A stretch of DNA of 64,000 bases from Micromonospora sp. WMMD1155 (GCF_029581275.1 NZ_CP120742.1:5270501-5334500), one strand, 5' to 3'. Positions 1 through 8,559 are shown, counted from the stretch's first letter. The notes: generated from the letters alone by a model not told the origin. Translations and numbers: made by a program.

Positions 1-287
1 GGCCGATGACGTCGGGCCACCAGTGCCCGCTGCACCAGACGGTTGCAGGTCCTTGTCGCGGTCGACGGGTGCACTCCCAGCGATGACGCCAGATCCACGG
101 TGCGCAGCGGGGCGGCGGACGCCAGGATGACAAGCGTCCGGTACTGCGACAGGGTCACCTCGGCGTCCAGTGCGTTCAGCGTTCGAGCGGTGATCCCCAC
201 CAGGGTGCGACTCAGCGCGGACAAGCTGTCGACCAGCACGTCGTGCTCCTCGGTCGACGCAGGAGCGCCCTCCACGTACAGTTTCAC
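1..287 (-). CDS. MarR-family transcriptional regulator (partial, C-terminus off the window)
   Basis: The reverse strand encodes about 95 residues from a GTG start at 287; the C-terminus lies beyond base 1. The visible part fits the MarR winged helix: an N-terminal dimerisation helix, then TLSQYRTLVILAS, DLASSLGVHPSTATR (recognition helix) and CNRLVQRALVAR. Family members bind palindromes and repress neighbouring genes. No in-frame ATG lies upstream before the divergent K+ channel gene, so GTG is the likely start, but no clear ribosome-binding site is visible. The target is unknown; the divergent channel gene is a candidate by position only. Confidence 0.75.
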   Translation of the reverse strand, partial: MKLYVEGAPASTEEHDVLVDSLSALSRTLVGITARTLNALDAEVTLSQYRTLVILASAAPLRTVDLASSLGVHPSTATRTCNRLVQRALVARRHR

Positions 288-341
288 CCGGAAATGATTG
301 CACGGATGCAGGCATCTTCGTCGGGTGAACCGGAGTTGGTG

Positions 342-1115
342 ATGACTCAGACAGGGCCCGTCGACCGGGCCGCCAGGTGGGAGCGGCTCACCACGCTGCC
401 CCTGACCGCTCTGTCGGTCATGTTCCTCGTCGTCTACGCGGTACCGATCCTGTGGCCTGGCCTGCCTGGTTCCTGGCAACGGGTGTGTGAGGCGACGGCC
501 GTCCTCATCTGGTTGACGTTCTGGATCGACTTCGCGGCACGACTGACCCTGGCTGGCCGTCGACGCCGGTTCCTGCGTGATCACCTGTTCGACCTCGCCG
601 TCCTGGTCCTCCCCGTGTTGCGTCCGCTGCGCGCCCTGCGTCTGATCACCGTGGTGCTGAACCTCAGCCGCAAGGCGGAGTCCTGGGCCCGCGGCCGGCT
701 CGCCGTCTACGTGGGCGCGACCACCGTGTTGCTCGTGTTGGTTTCCGCGCTGGCGGTGCTGGACGTCGAGCGGTCCGCATCCGGCGGCAACATCTCCTCG
801 TTCGATGACGCGCTGTGGTGGGCGACGGTGACGATCACCACTGTCGGCTACGGCGACCACTACCCGGTCACCGGCACGGGCCGCCTCGTCGCGCTGGGGC
901 TCATGATCGGCGGTATCGGCCTGATCGGTTTCGTCACCGGCTCACTTGCCACCTGGATCGTCGAACGGGTCTCGGCGCAGGAGACGACCGCCACCGCCAC
1001 CGTCGCGGACATCGCGGCGCTGCGCGCCGAGATTGCGGCGCTGCGTCGGCAGCTCGGTCCGCCGGCCTCGACGGCGGACGTCGATCCCCAGGGTGCCCAT
1101 GCGACCGATGACTGA
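342..1115 (+). CDS. Six-TM voltage-gated-type potassium channel
   Basis: A 257-residue integral membrane protein. S1 lies at about residues 20-40, S2 at 48-70 and S3/S4 at 80-108. S4 carries spaced arginines (LRPLRALRL), as in a voltage sensor. S5 is at about 121-140, the pore helix is WWATVTITTVGYGD with the selectivity filter TVGYGD at 167-172, and S6 is at about 182-205. The cytosolic tail has a heptad-like stretch (ADIAALRAEIAALRRQL), probably a tetramerising coiled coil. The ATG at 342 follows GGAG with suitable spacing; upstream in-frame ATGs at 294 and 306 lack one. It overlaps the SpoIIE phosphatase gene by 17 bases, so they are probably co-transcribed. Gating and function are inferred from family features. 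Confidence 0.93.
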   Translation: MTQTGPVDRAARWERLTTLPLTALSVMFLVVYAVPILWPGLPGSWQRVCEATAVLIWLTFWIDFAARLTLAGRRRRFLRDHLFDLAVLVLPVLRPLRALRLITVVLNLSRKAESWARGRLAVYVGATTVLLVLVSALAVLDVERSASGGNISSFDDALWWATVTITTVGYGDHYPVTGTGRLVALGLMIGGIGLIGFVTGSLATWIVERVSAQETTATATVADIAALRAEIAALRRQLGPPASTADVDPQGAHATDD

Positions 1116-2235
1116 TCGCAGCGTGGACAGGTCGGCCGCCGCGGCCACCATCGCGGACGGTTCGTCGACGCGGTGGTGGACCCGCTGGCCCGGATTGCGG
1201 CTGGCCCTCGGGTTCATCGCGGTGGTCCTGCTGGTTGACGCCGCAGCGGGCACCCACGCCGTACTCATCGGCTTTCTGGCACTCGCTCCACTGCTGGCCG
1301 CTGCCGTGGAAACCGTGCGCCGCACCGCCGTGGTGTCGGCGAGCGCCACCACGGCGGCGGTGCTCGCCGGGCTGCCCAGCGGGATGCTGGGCAGCCTCGA
1401 CCACCTGTTGCGGGTAGCTGTCGTCATCGCGGTCAGCCTGATGGCGGTATATGTCGCCCGGGCCCGCGCAGGGCGGGAAGAACGGCTGCGTCGAATGGCC
1501 GAGATCGTGCGGACCACCCAGGCCGCGATCCTGCGGGAGCCACCCCGGCGAGCGGCCGGGGTCGACCTGGCCGCCCGGTACGTCTCGGCCTACGAGGAGG
1601 CCGGCGTGGGCGGTGACCTGTACGAGGTGGTGGTCGTCGATCCGCACCGGCTGCGGATCATCGTCGGTGACGTCTGCGGCAAGGGGCTCGACGCGGTGCG
1701 GCTGGCGTCGGCGGTTGCCGGGGCGTTCCGACAGTCGGCGATCATCCGACCGGACCTGACGCAGGTGGCGCGCGACCTCGACGGCCTGGTCGGTCGTGAG
1801 CCGATCCCGGCTCGAGGCGCGACGTTCGTCACCGCCGTCCTGGTAGAGATTCGTGGCGCTGAGATCCGTTCGGTCAACTGCGGTCACCCGGCACCGATCC
1901 TCCGGAGACGTTCCGGGTGCCTCGAGGAACTCCAGGTCTCCGCACCGGATCGGCCACTCGGCTTGGGCGGCCGACGGTCGGCGGAGGTCACCCATCGTTG
2001 GGAGGTGGGTGACCGGCTGCTGCTGCACACCGACGGCCTGATCGAGGCGCGCGACGACAAGGGGCGCTTCTTCCCGATGTCCGCCGTGCGGGAGTGCCTC
2101 TCCAAGTCTTCGGTGAACGACTGCCTCGCCGCCGTCTGGGAGGCAGTGCACCGGCACGTGGGTGGCGAGCCACACGACGACATCGCCCTCCTGCTGGCCG
2201 AGCGCCAGCCGACGCCACCGGCGGGCCGCGGGTAG
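1099..2235 (+). CDS. Membrane SpoIIE-type PP2C serine phosphatase
   Basis: 378 residues: an N-terminal domain of three to four hydrophobic helices (about residues 28-110), then a SpoIIE/PP2C domain. Metal-binding motifs are present: VGGDLYEVVVVD, VGDVCGKGLDA, CGHPAPIL, LLHTDGLIEARD and HDDIALLL. Such enzymes dephosphorylate STAS anti-anti-sigma proteins in partner-switching cascades. A STAS gene follows 121 bases downstream, which supports that role. The ATG at 1099 overlaps the end of the channel gene; ATG 1108 is an alternative. No PAS or GAF sensor is seen, so the membrane domain may be the sensor. No anti-sigma kinase is encoded nearby. Confidence 0.9.
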   Translation: MRPMTDRSVDRSAAAATIADGSSTRWWTRWPGLRLALGFIAVVLLVDAAAGTHAVLIGFLALAPLLAAAVETVRRTAVVSASATTAAVLAGLPSGMLGSLDHLLRVAVVIAVSLMAVYVARARAGREERLRRMAEIVRTTQAAILREPPRRAAGVDLAARYVSAYEEAGVGGDLYEVVVVDPHRLRIIVGDVCGKGLDAVRLASAVAGAFRQSAIIRPDLTQVARDLDGLVGREPIPARGATFVTAVLVEIRGAEIRSVNCGHPAPILRRRSGCLEELQVSAPDRPLGLGGRRSAEVTHRWEVGDRLLLHTDGLIEARDDKGRFFPMSAVRECLSKSSVNDCLAAVWEAVHRHVGGEPHDDIALLLAERQPTPPAGRG

Positions 2236-2356
2236 ACCCCGGCAGCTTGGTGATCTTGGCGGGAGCCTCCAGCGCCAAGTACGCTGACCGGCGACCGTTT
2301 GTTGCATCCATGCATGTTCCAGGGATTTGTCGAGGGTCGATCAGAGGGGAGTGGGT

Positions 2357-2695
2357 GTGGACTTGTCCATCGACACGACGCACGACGGTCCCGTGGTTCG
2401 GCTCCGGCTGCACGGAGAGATCGACATGGCGACCACGGGCCTCGTGCACGACGCGGTGATCGCGGCCCTGACGTCCGATTCGGTGCGTGAGGTCCTCCTC
2501 GACTTCGCTGACCTGACCTTCATCGACTCCTCGGGCATGGGCACCCTCGTAGCCTGCCAGCGGGCCATCGCGGTGCGAGACGGCACCCTGCGGCTGCAGA
2601 ACCTCTCGCCCTTCGTTCGACGGCAACTCTTCGCCGCGGGTCTGCTCGGCCTGTTGGGCGCGGAGGACGACCCGCAGGCTGTTGCGACGGAATGA
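2357..2695 (+). CDS. STAS-domain anti-sigma factor antagonist
   Basis: 112-residue single-domain STAS protein. The pattern VVRLRLHGEIDMATTGLVHDAV, LDFADLTFIDSSGMGTLVAC and LLGLLG fits the family. The phosphorylatable serine is in the IDSSGMG loop. The family binds a serine-kinase anti-sigma factor when unphosphorylated and releases the sigma factor. I chose GTG 2357 because GAGGGG lies 7 bases upstream; in-frame GTG 2351 and TTG 2327 lack good spacing. The upstream SpoIIE phosphatase is the natural partner. Its cognate kinase and sigma factor are unknown, although a SigB/F-type sigma factor lies 17 kb away. Confidence 0.9.
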   Translation: MDLSIDTTHDGPVVRLRLHGEIDMATTGLVHDAVIAALTSDSVREVLLDFADLTFIDSSGMGTLVACQRAIAVRDGTLRLQNLSPFVRRQLFAAGLLGLLGAEDDPQAVATE

Positions 2696-2728
2696 CCCCT
2701 CGCTGACCCCACAGATCGGATCTCGCTC

Positions 2729-4282
2729 GTGACTCCGCCCCCGGATGCCGCGTCTCCCCGTCGCCGTGCCGCCGCCGAACGCCTGCGGCGCGTGGTCGCT
2801 CGCCCGCTGACGCTCGTGCGCTCCAGATGGGGTGGCCGGGCCCTGACGGCGGCGACGCTTGTCGCCGTCACCATGACGGGCATCACGATCGGCACCTTGC
2901 TGGGTGCCAGAGGGTCCGGTGACGTCGGACCGTTCCGGGTCGCTTTCCAGCTCACCCCGTCCATGGACGGCGGCACCGAGATCGCCGTCCCACCGCTGGG
3001 TTCGCTCTTCCTCGACAGTCACGACGGTCCGCTGCGACTGACCGCCCGCCTCGACTCACTCGACCAACGCCGCACCGAGGCTCTGCTCGACGACCCCGCC
3101 GGCCTCGCCCGGGCCGGCGACGCGGCGCCCCAGGACCTCCGGGACGCCGTGGTCCGCCTCGGACTTCGTACGCTCGGTGTGTCCGTACTGGCATCCATGC
3201 TGCTCGCCGGGTTGGCGTTCCGGTCGGTGCGCCGCGCCGCGTGGTCCGGTGGTCTCGCCCTGCTCGTCACCGGCGGCACCCTCGGTGGAGCCGCCCTGAC
3301 GGTCCGACCACAGGCGTTGGCCGAGCCTCGCTACGAGGGCCTGCTGGTCAACGCCCCGACGCTGATCGGCGACGCCCAACGGATCGCCGACGACTACAAC
3401 CGCTACGCCGAGCAACTGCAACGCCTGGTCGGGAACGTCGGCAAGCTCTACACCACCGTGTCGACCCTGCCCATCTACGAAGCGGCCCCGAATTCGACCC
3501 GGATCCTGCACGTCTCGGATCTGCACCTCAACCCCGCCGCCTGGCCGGTCATCCGGACCGTGGTCGAGCAGTACGACATCGATGTGGTGATCGACACCGG
3601 CGACATCACCGACTGGGGCAGCGAGCCCGAAACCTCCTACGTCTCCATGATCGGCCAGCTCGAGGTGCCCTACGTCTACATCCGGGGCAACCACGACTCG
3701 CCCCGCACCGCGGCGGCGGTGGCCAGCCAACCGAACGCGGTGGTGCTGAACGACTCCGCCACGACAGTCGCCGGGCTGACGATCGCCGGCATCGGGGACC
3801 CTCGGTTCACGCCCGACAAGCAGGAGTCGGAGACGAGACCCTGGGACGAGCCCGCGGCCACGGTCGAGGGCTCGGGTGAGCAGCTCGCCCGGACGATCCG
3901 GGCCCTCGACGTGCCGGTGGACATCGCGCTGGTGCACGACCCGGCATCCGCGCCGGGGCTCAACGGGTCCGTGCCACTGGTCCTGGCCGGCCACACACAC
4001 CAGCGTGCCGTGACCACGCTTCCGCCCGCGGGCGAGGTCGGCACCCGGTTGGCGGTGCAGGGTTCCACCGGCGGAGCGGGACTGCGCGGGCTCGAAGGCG
4101 ACGAACCCACGCCCCTGGCCATGTCGGTGCTCTACCTCGGCGCCAACCGCCAACTGCAGGCGTACGACGACATCCGCGTCGGCGGCACCGGCATGGCGCA
4201 GGTCAGCCTCAACCGCAAGGTGGTCGACGACATCCCGCCGGTGGATGCCGCGGCGCCGTCCGGCACCCCAGCGGAACGCTGA
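2729..4282 (+). CDS. Membrane-anchored calcineurin-like metallophosphoesterase
   Basis: 517 residues. TM helices lie at about 38-60, 148-165 and 172-192, followed by a metallophosphoesterase domain. The dinuclear metal motifs are all present: VSDLHL (263-268), DTGD (289-292), GNHD (320-323), a VHD histidine and GHTH near the C-terminus. The catalytic domain follows the third TM; which side it faces cannot be told from sequence alone. Homologous domains hydrolyse phosphomonoesters, phosphodiesters or UDP-diacylglucosamine-type substrates; the substrate is not predictable here. GTG 2729 is the first start after the STAS gene, 33 bases downstream, so it may belong to the same transcription unit. 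Confidence 0.88.
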   Translation: MTPPPDAASPRRRAAAERLRRVVARPLTLVRSRWGGRALTAATLVAVTMTGITIGTLLGARGSGDVGPFRVAFQLTPSMDGGTEIAVPPLGSLFLDSHDGPLRLTARLDSLDQRRTEALLDDPAGLARAGDAAPQDLRDAVVRLGLRTLGVSVLASMLLAGLAFRSVRRAAWSGGLALLVTGGTLGGAALTVRPQALAEPRYEGLLVNAPTLIGDAQRIADDYNRYAEQLQRLVGNVGKLYTTVSTLPIYEAAPNSTRILHVSDLHLNPAAWPVIRTVVEQYDIDVVIDTGDITDWGSEPETSYVSMIGQLEVPYVYIRGNHDSPRTAAAVASQPNAVVLNDSATTVAGLTIAGIGDPRFTPDKQESETRPWDEPAATVEGSGEQLARTIRALDVPVDIALVHDPASAPGLNGSVPLVLAGHTHQRAVTTLPPAGEVGTRLAVQGSTGGAGLRGLEGDEPTPLAMSVLYLGANRQLQAYDDIRVGGTGMAQVSLNRKVVDDIPPVDAAAPSGTPAER

Positions 4283-4357
4283 GGCCGCCCGTCCCACGCA
4301 CGTCTTCTGGCCGAGGGGGCGCGCCCTGCCTGCGGGAGGGCAAGCTGGTGTGGTTGC

Positions 4358-5200
4358 TCACTGCCGGCTCAGGAAACGGTGCACGTCGTCGGCGAACTCC
4401 TCGGCGTGCTGGAACAGGAAGCCGTGGCCGGCGTCGCCGTAGATCAGCAGGCGGGCGTTGGGGAGCCGCTGCGCCATCAGGAAGTTGCCATATGCGGAGA
4501 TCATCACGTCCTGAACTCCGGTGGCGAGTAGGACGGGCTGTGTGAGCTGGTCCAGCCGATCCCAAATCGTCGTCCCGACCCCTTGGATCACGGCGAGCTG
4601 CCGGCGTACGGTGTCGGCCGCCACAACGGCGCCGGACGTGTCAAGGCGCGCGTCGAGCCGGCGTAGCGACGCGAGCCCACGGTGCCGGGCGGCAGCGTCG
4701 GTTGGGAAGAACAGGCGCAGGAAGTCCTCGTCGTCGTTTGTCGACTTCGTGGCGATCCGCATGATCTCGGGCGTCATCCGTTCGACGCCGGGGGCGGTGC
4801 CGGGTCCACTGCCCGCGACGACGAGCCGGCGGATCCGCTCGGGTTGTTGTAGTGCGGCGGCCTGCACCACGTAGCCGCCCATCGACCAGCCCAGCAGGTC
4901 GACCCGGTCGAAGCCGAGCGCCTCGACGAAGCCGAGAAGGCCACGGGCGAGCCCGTCGACAGAGTCCGGTGCCTCGCCTGTGCTGGCCGCCGTGCCGACA
5001 TTGTCGAACACGATGACGTCGTGGTGTGCGGCGAGAGCGTCCAAAAGGGCGGGATCCCAGTGGTCCATGGTGCCGCGGAAACGCATGGCCAGTACCAGCG
5101 GCACGCCTTCCTGCCGGCCGAAGCGACGATAGGCGATCCGCCCGTCAGGCGTCTCGACGAATTGAGTCTCGGCGAGACCGGAACGCATGGCTGCTGACAT
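4358..5200 (-). CDS. Alpha/beta-fold hydrolase
   Basis: 280 residues, cytosolic, single alpha/beta-hydrolase domain. The nucleophile elbow is GWSMGGY (Ser106). The acid is probably the Asp in TGVQDVM and the base is the His in GDAGHGF. FRGTMDHWDP sits where the HG oxyanion motif normally is. It resembles haloperoxidase/3-oxoadipate enol-lactonase-type hydrolases, but the substrate cannot be assigned. The start at 5200 gives MSAAMRSG; ATG 5188 is an alternative. Two spaced inverted repeats lie 85-145 bases upstream of the start and are good candidates for its control. Confidence 0.88.
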   Translation of the reverse strand: MSAAMRSGLAETQFVETPDGRIAYRRFGRQEGVPLVLAMRFRGTMDHWDPALLDALAAHHDVIVFDNVGTAASTGEAPDSVDGLARGLLGFVEALGFDRVDLLGWSMGGYVVQAAALQQPERIRRLVVAGSGPGTAPGVERMTPEIMRIATKSTNDDEDFLRLFFPTDAAARHRGLASLRRLDARLDTSGAVVAADTVRRQLAVIQGVGTTIWDRLDQLTQPVLLATGVQDVMISAYGNFLMAQRLPNARLLIYGDAGHGFLFQHAEEFADDVHRFLSRQ

Positions 5201-5284
5201 GACCAGAGACTCCTCTGTGCTGGCGGCGGCCGGGGCGGACGTCGCGCCCGTTCAGGCGCACGGGTGACACCTCTCGCCGACCCA

Positions 5285-5345
5285 CCTGACTTCACAAGTT
5301 CTAAGTCAGGACCGTATCCCGCTGACTTCTTCAAAGCAAAGTCAG
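5285..5345. promoter_or_regulatory. Pair of spaced inverted repeats (CTGACTT-N10-AAGTCAG), probable operators
   Basis: Site 1 is CCTGACTT (5285-5292), a 10-base spacer, then AAGTCAGG (5303-5310). Site 2 is CTGACTT (5322-5328), a 10-base spacer, then AAGTCAG (5339-5345). Both have the same arms and spacer, and their centres are 36 bp apart. This is typical of a dimeric repressor with cooperative binding. The sites lie upstream of the alpha/beta hydrolase start (5200, reverse strand) and just before a decayed oxidoreductase. No regulator gene is adjacent. Confidence 0.6.
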
Positions 5346-5430
5346 GTGGCTGTGCTCGAAGTGTGACTCTGACAACGGGTGCGATGCGTTTCGATAGCTG
5401 CGTGGGACGGTCCCGGTCAGCGCGTCGCGC

Positions 5431-6251
5431 CGACCGCGGCTGCTCAATCGCCGCCAGTTCCTGGCCCCGGCGGCCGGGACAGCGTTGACCGCCGGTGCCA
5501 CGGCCGCCGTGGGCCAGGGCTGTCGGTCGCGGTAACGCGGTAGGTGCCCGGTCCCGCGCCGCCGTCCGCCTTCCGCCGCCGGTACGTCCCGCGCCGCCGC
5601 TACCCGCCGGTGTGTCCGCCGGGGTGGACGGGGTCGCGGCGTTCGTCACCGCCAACCGGGACTTCTACCGGGTCGACACCGCCCTCACCGTCCCGCAGGT
5701 CGACCTGAAGACCTGGCGGCTGACCATGGACGGGGCGGTCGACAGACCCCGTAGCTGGATATTCGAGGAGCTGCTCGCCCGTGGTCTCGTGGAGCGGGAC
5801 ATCACCCTCAACTGTGTCTCCAACGAGGTCGGTGGCCCGTACATCGGCACCGCCCGTTGGGCCGGGATTCCTCTGGCCCCGCTGCTGCGCGAGGCGGGCA
5901 TCCACGCCGGGCAGAACCAGCTGGTGAGCCGTTCCGTCGAGGGCATGACCATCGGTACGCCACTCGACGCGATCCTCGACTGCCCGCGACGCGCTTCTGG
6001 CCGTGGCCATGAACGGCGAACCCCTGCCGCTGGACCACGGCTTCCCCGTCCGCATGCTGGCTCCCGGTCTCTATGGCTACGTCGGCGCCTGCAAGTGGCT
6101 CACCTCGATGACGGTGAGCACGTTCGACGCGTTCGACCCGTACTGGGTGCAACGCGGGTGGGCCACCGACGCCACCCAGACCGATCAACGGGCCGCGCCC
6201 TTCCCCGACGGCGCGACCGGCTGGCACAGCACGACCATGACCGTCACCTGA
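5431..6251 (+). pseudogene. Decayed sulfite-oxidase-like molybdopterin oxidoreductase
   Basis: Fragments of one oxidoreductase lie in three frames. The first (5431-5535) reads NRRQFLAPAAGTALTAGA, a Tat-like linker segment, and ends at a TAA. The second (from about 5522) contains the molybdopterin domain: FVTANRDFYRVDTA, TLNCVSNEVGGPYIG with the Mo-ligand Cys, and LVSRSVEGMTIGTP. A net +1 shift at about 5981 moves to the third frame, LLAVAMNGEPLPLDHGFPVRML up to YWVQRGWA. That joins abruptly to TQTDQRAAPFPDGATGWHS, the usual C-terminal motif, so roughly 70-80 residues of the dimerisation domain appear deleted. The N-terminal membrane domain is also absent. Homologues often sit next to sigK/rskA loci, as here. 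An assembly error could explain one shift but not all the lesions. Confidence 0.75.
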
Positions 6252-6307
6252 ACTGGTCCGTCCGACGGCTTGCTGCCCGGGCCGGAAAAGAATTCGGGCC
6301 GGGACCA

Positions 6308-6332
6308 ATCCGGTGGTGACCGGGGCACGAAT
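6308..6332 (+). promoter_or_regulatory. Candidate SigK-type ECF promoter of the CHRD-like gene
   Basis: ATCC (6308-6311), a 16-base spacer and CGAAT (6328-6332), within CCAATCC...ACGAAT. This resembles the published mycobacterial SigK consensus (CCATCC / CCGAAT). The same ATCC-N16-CGAAT spacing recurs at 9386-9410. A start site about 7 bases downstream would leave a leader of about 50 bases before GTG 6390. Confidence 0.45.
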
Positions 6333-6389
6333 CCCTCCCGACAGCACCTGAGCATCGACGCCGTACCCCGGCGGAGACGGAGATTTGTT

Positions 6390-7178
6390 GTGAGATTGTC
6401 CCGAGCCCTGCTTGCCGTGCCCGCGGCTGCGCTGGTCCTCGCGTTTCCGGGTGTCGCGCACGCCGACGAGAGCGTGCAGGTCCAGTTGCAGGATCTCAAC
6501 GAGACCGGTGCCACCGGGACGGCGACGTTGACCGCGACGAGCGGCGGTGACCTGAAGGTGATGATCCGGTCGAAGGGGATGACGCCGAACTCGCCGCACG
6601 CCCAGCACGTGCACGGCGCGGCCAACGGCATGGACTTCCACTGCCCGGACAAGTCCGCCGACACCAACGGCAACGGCTACGTCAGCACCGAAGAGGGCCT
6701 GAAGATGTATGGCGACATCTTCATCTCGTTGACCACCACCGGCGACACGACCAAGGCCAGTGGCCTGGCCGTGGACCGGATGCCGAAGGCCGACGCGAAG
6801 GGCAACCTCAGCTACGAGCGCACCATCCCGGCTGCCGAGCTGCCCAAGGGCACCATCGAGCACCTGAAGGACCTGCACGTCGTGCAGCACGGCATCGACG
6901 CCAACAAGAACGGCACGTACGACATGGAAGCGCTCGGGGAGTCGACGTTCGCCAAGTCGATCGGGGTCAACGGGATCCCCGCCGAGGCCACCGACCCCGC
7001 GACGTGCGGCATGGTCAGTGGCGCAGCGGCTGGCTCCGTACCCGCTGGGGGTGTCGCCACCGGCGACGGCAGCACCTCCGGTGGATCCCCGATGATGATC
7101 TACACCGTGGGTGGCCTCGCGCTGCTCGGCGCCGCCGGTGCGGTCGTCGCGCGCCGCCGGCTCGCCGTCGAGCGCTGA
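6390..7178 (+). CDS. Secreted CHRD-like domain protein with C-terminal membrane anchor
   Basis: 262 residues. A Sec signal peptide (RLSRALLAVPAAALVLAFPGVAHA, cleavage after AHA) is followed by a beta-rich CHRD-like domain with VQVQLQDLNETGATGTATL and HAQHVHGAANGMDFHCP. There is a Gly/Ser linker and a C-terminal hydrophobic helix ending in ARRRLAVER. That tail resembles a sorting signal or membrane anchor, but I see no LPXTG motif. GTG 6390 has GGAGACGGAG upstream. A class F sortase follows 10 bases downstream and sigK/rskA beyond it. The upstream ATCC-N16-CGAAT element suggests SigK control. CHRD function is poorly known; surface or copper-related roles would be inference. Confidence 0.8.
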   Translation: MRLSRALLAVPAAALVLAFPGVAHADESVQVQLQDLNETGATGTATLTATSGGDLKVMIRSKGMTPNSPHAQHVHGAANGMDFHCPDKSADTNGNGYVSTEEGLKMYGDIFISLTTTGDTTKASGLAVDRMPKADAKGNLSYERTIPAAELPKGTIEHLKDLHVVQHGIDANKNGTYDMEALGESTFAKSIGVNGIPAEATDPATCGMVSGAAAGSVPAGGVATGDGSTSGGSPMMIYTVGGLALLGAAGAVVARRRLAVER

Positions 7179-7188
7179 GCCGGGGGCG

Positions 7189-7881
7189 ATCGTGACAGAC
7201 ACCGGCGATGTACCAGTGTCGGCCGGCCGCCGCCGGGGGCGCCACGCGCTCCTGGCGGCGGCCGGCATCCTCACCGCGACGGCGGCCCTGACAGTCGGGG
7301 TCGCGGTCGCCAACCGGGGTGACGACCCACCACGACCTGACGCGTCCGCGGCGGCACCAGCCGCCAACGCGTCGGCCGTACCGCCCACCAGGCCGGGCGA
7401 GTTGACCTCGGGGCCGCTGATGGCCAGCTCACCGCCCGTGCGGGTGTCGATCCCGTCGCTGAAGTCCACCGCCGCCATCGTCGCCCTCGGCCTGCAGGCG
7501 GACGGTGCGATGCAGGTGCCGGACAACGCCACCGACGTGGGCTGGTTCACCAGGGCGCCGACGCCCGGGGCGCTCGGCCCGGCGGTGCTGGCCGGCCACG
7601 TCGACTGGAAGGGCCACCGGGGTACGTTCTTCGACCTGGCTAGGGTGAAGGTCGGGGCCGAGGTCACTGTCGACCGGCAGGACGGCAGTACCGCGATGTT
7701 CACCGTGACGAAGGTCGAGCAGTATCCCAAGGACCAATTTCCCACCGACGAGGTCTACGGAGCGACAAACAACGCCGCGCTGCGTCTGATCACCTGCGGC
7801 GGGGAGTTCGATGACGCTACGCAGCACTACCGCGACAACGTCATCGTGTACGCGCGCCTCGCTCACGCCCATCCCGCCTGA
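7189..7881 (+). CDS. Class F sortase
   Basis: 230 residues: a cytosolic N-terminus, one TM helix (about 17-40: LLAAAGILTATAALTVGVAVA), a Pro/Ala-rich linker and an extracellular sortase domain. The catalytic histidine is in VLAGHVDWKG, the cysteine in LRLITCGGEFD and the arginine in HYRDNVIVYARL, as in actinobacterial class F sortases. Sortases are transpeptidases or anchoring enzymes at the cell surface. GTG 7189 is preceded by GGGGG; in-frame ATG 7111 lies inside the upstream gene. It is in an apparent operon between the CHRD-like protein and sigK. The immediate neighbour lacks an obvious LPXTG motif, so the substrate is open. Confidence 0.88.
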   Translation: MVTDTGDVPVSAGRRRGRHALLAAAGILTATAALTVGVAVANRGDDPPRPDASAAAPAANASAVPPTRPGELTSGPLMASSPPVRVSIPSLKSTAAIVALGLQADGAMQVPDNATDVGWFTRAPTPGALGPAVLAGHVDWKGHRGTFFDLARVKVGAEVTVDRQDGSTAMFTVTKVEQYPKDQFPTDEVYGATNNAALRLITCGGEFDDATQHYRDNVIVYARLAHAHPA

Positions 7882-7941
7882 TGCGCGCCGCCCGCCTCCC
7901 GTGGCGCGTCGACGCGTCGCCCGCACAGCGAAGGACCTGCC

Positions 7942-8559
7942 ATGAGCGGTGAACCGGAACAGGCACGGCGCTTGCGATCCGTGCCGCAGGACACGGCGAG
8001 CCAGCCCACGGCCGACGAGCTGCTCTCACGGGTGGCACGAGGCGACGAAGCCGCCTTCGCGACGCTGTACGACGGCATGGCGGGTCGGGTCCTCGGGCTG
8101 GCCCGGCGGGTGGTACGCGATCCGGCGCAGGCGGAGGAGGTGACGCAGGAGGTGATGGTCGAGGTGTGGCGCACCGCCGGCCGCTTCGACGCCGGCCGTG
8201 GCTCGGCCTCGGCGTGGATCCTCACGATGGCGCACCGCCGGGCGGTGGACCGGGTGCGTTCCGAACAGGCCCGCACCAACCGTACCCAGCAGGTCGCCGC
8301 GACCGAGACACACGTCCCGTACGACGAGGTGGTCGAGGATGTCACGGCCCGGTTGGAGCGGGAGCAGGTGCGTCGGTGCCTGGGCCGGTTGACGCCGGTG
8401 CAGCGGGAGTCGGTGACGCTGGCCTACTACGGCGGTCACACCTACCGGGAGGTGGCCGAGAAGTTGCAGACACCGTTGCCGACGGTGAAGACGCGGATGC
8501 GCGACGGACTGATCCGGATGCGCGACTGCCTGGGCATCGAGATGGAGGGTCGGGCATGA
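7942..8559 (+). CDS. sigK: ECF RNA polymerase sigma factor, SigK-like
   Basis: 205 residues with region 2 (ELLSRVARGDEAAFATLYDGM, VRDPAQAEEVTQEVMVEVW) and region 4 (LGRLTPVQRESVTLAYYGGHTYREVAEKL), as in ECF sigma factors. Its stop overlaps the start of an RskA-type anti-sigma factor (ATGA), the standard sigK-rskA arrangement. AAGGACCTGCC ATG provides a reasonable ribosome-binding site. Known SigK regulons in Actinobacteria control secreted surface proteins. Here the likely targets are the CHRD-like gene and the pseudokinase, both with ATCC-N16-CGAAT elements. The SigK subgroup call rests on gene order and partner. Confidence 0.85.
   Translation: MSGEPEQARRLRSVPQDTASQPTADELLSRVARGDEAAFATLYDGMAGRVLGLARRVVRDPAQAEEVTQEVMVEVWRTAGRFDAGRGSASAWILTMAHRRAVDRVRSEQARTNRTQQVAATETHVPYDEVVEDVTARLEREQVRRCLGRLTPVQRESVTLAYYGGHTYREVAEKLQTPLPTVKTRMRDGLIRMRDCLGIEMEGRA

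Noticed and set aside
934..2307. Long reverse-strand open frame (457 codons) opposite the SpoIIE gene
   Set aside because: Shadow of the GC3-biased coding strand; composition is Arg/Gly/Pro-rich without domains and it covers a well-supported gene.
3056..4297. 413-codon reverse frame opposite the metallophosphoesterase
   Set aside because: Shadow frame; the forward frame has all metal-binding motifs.
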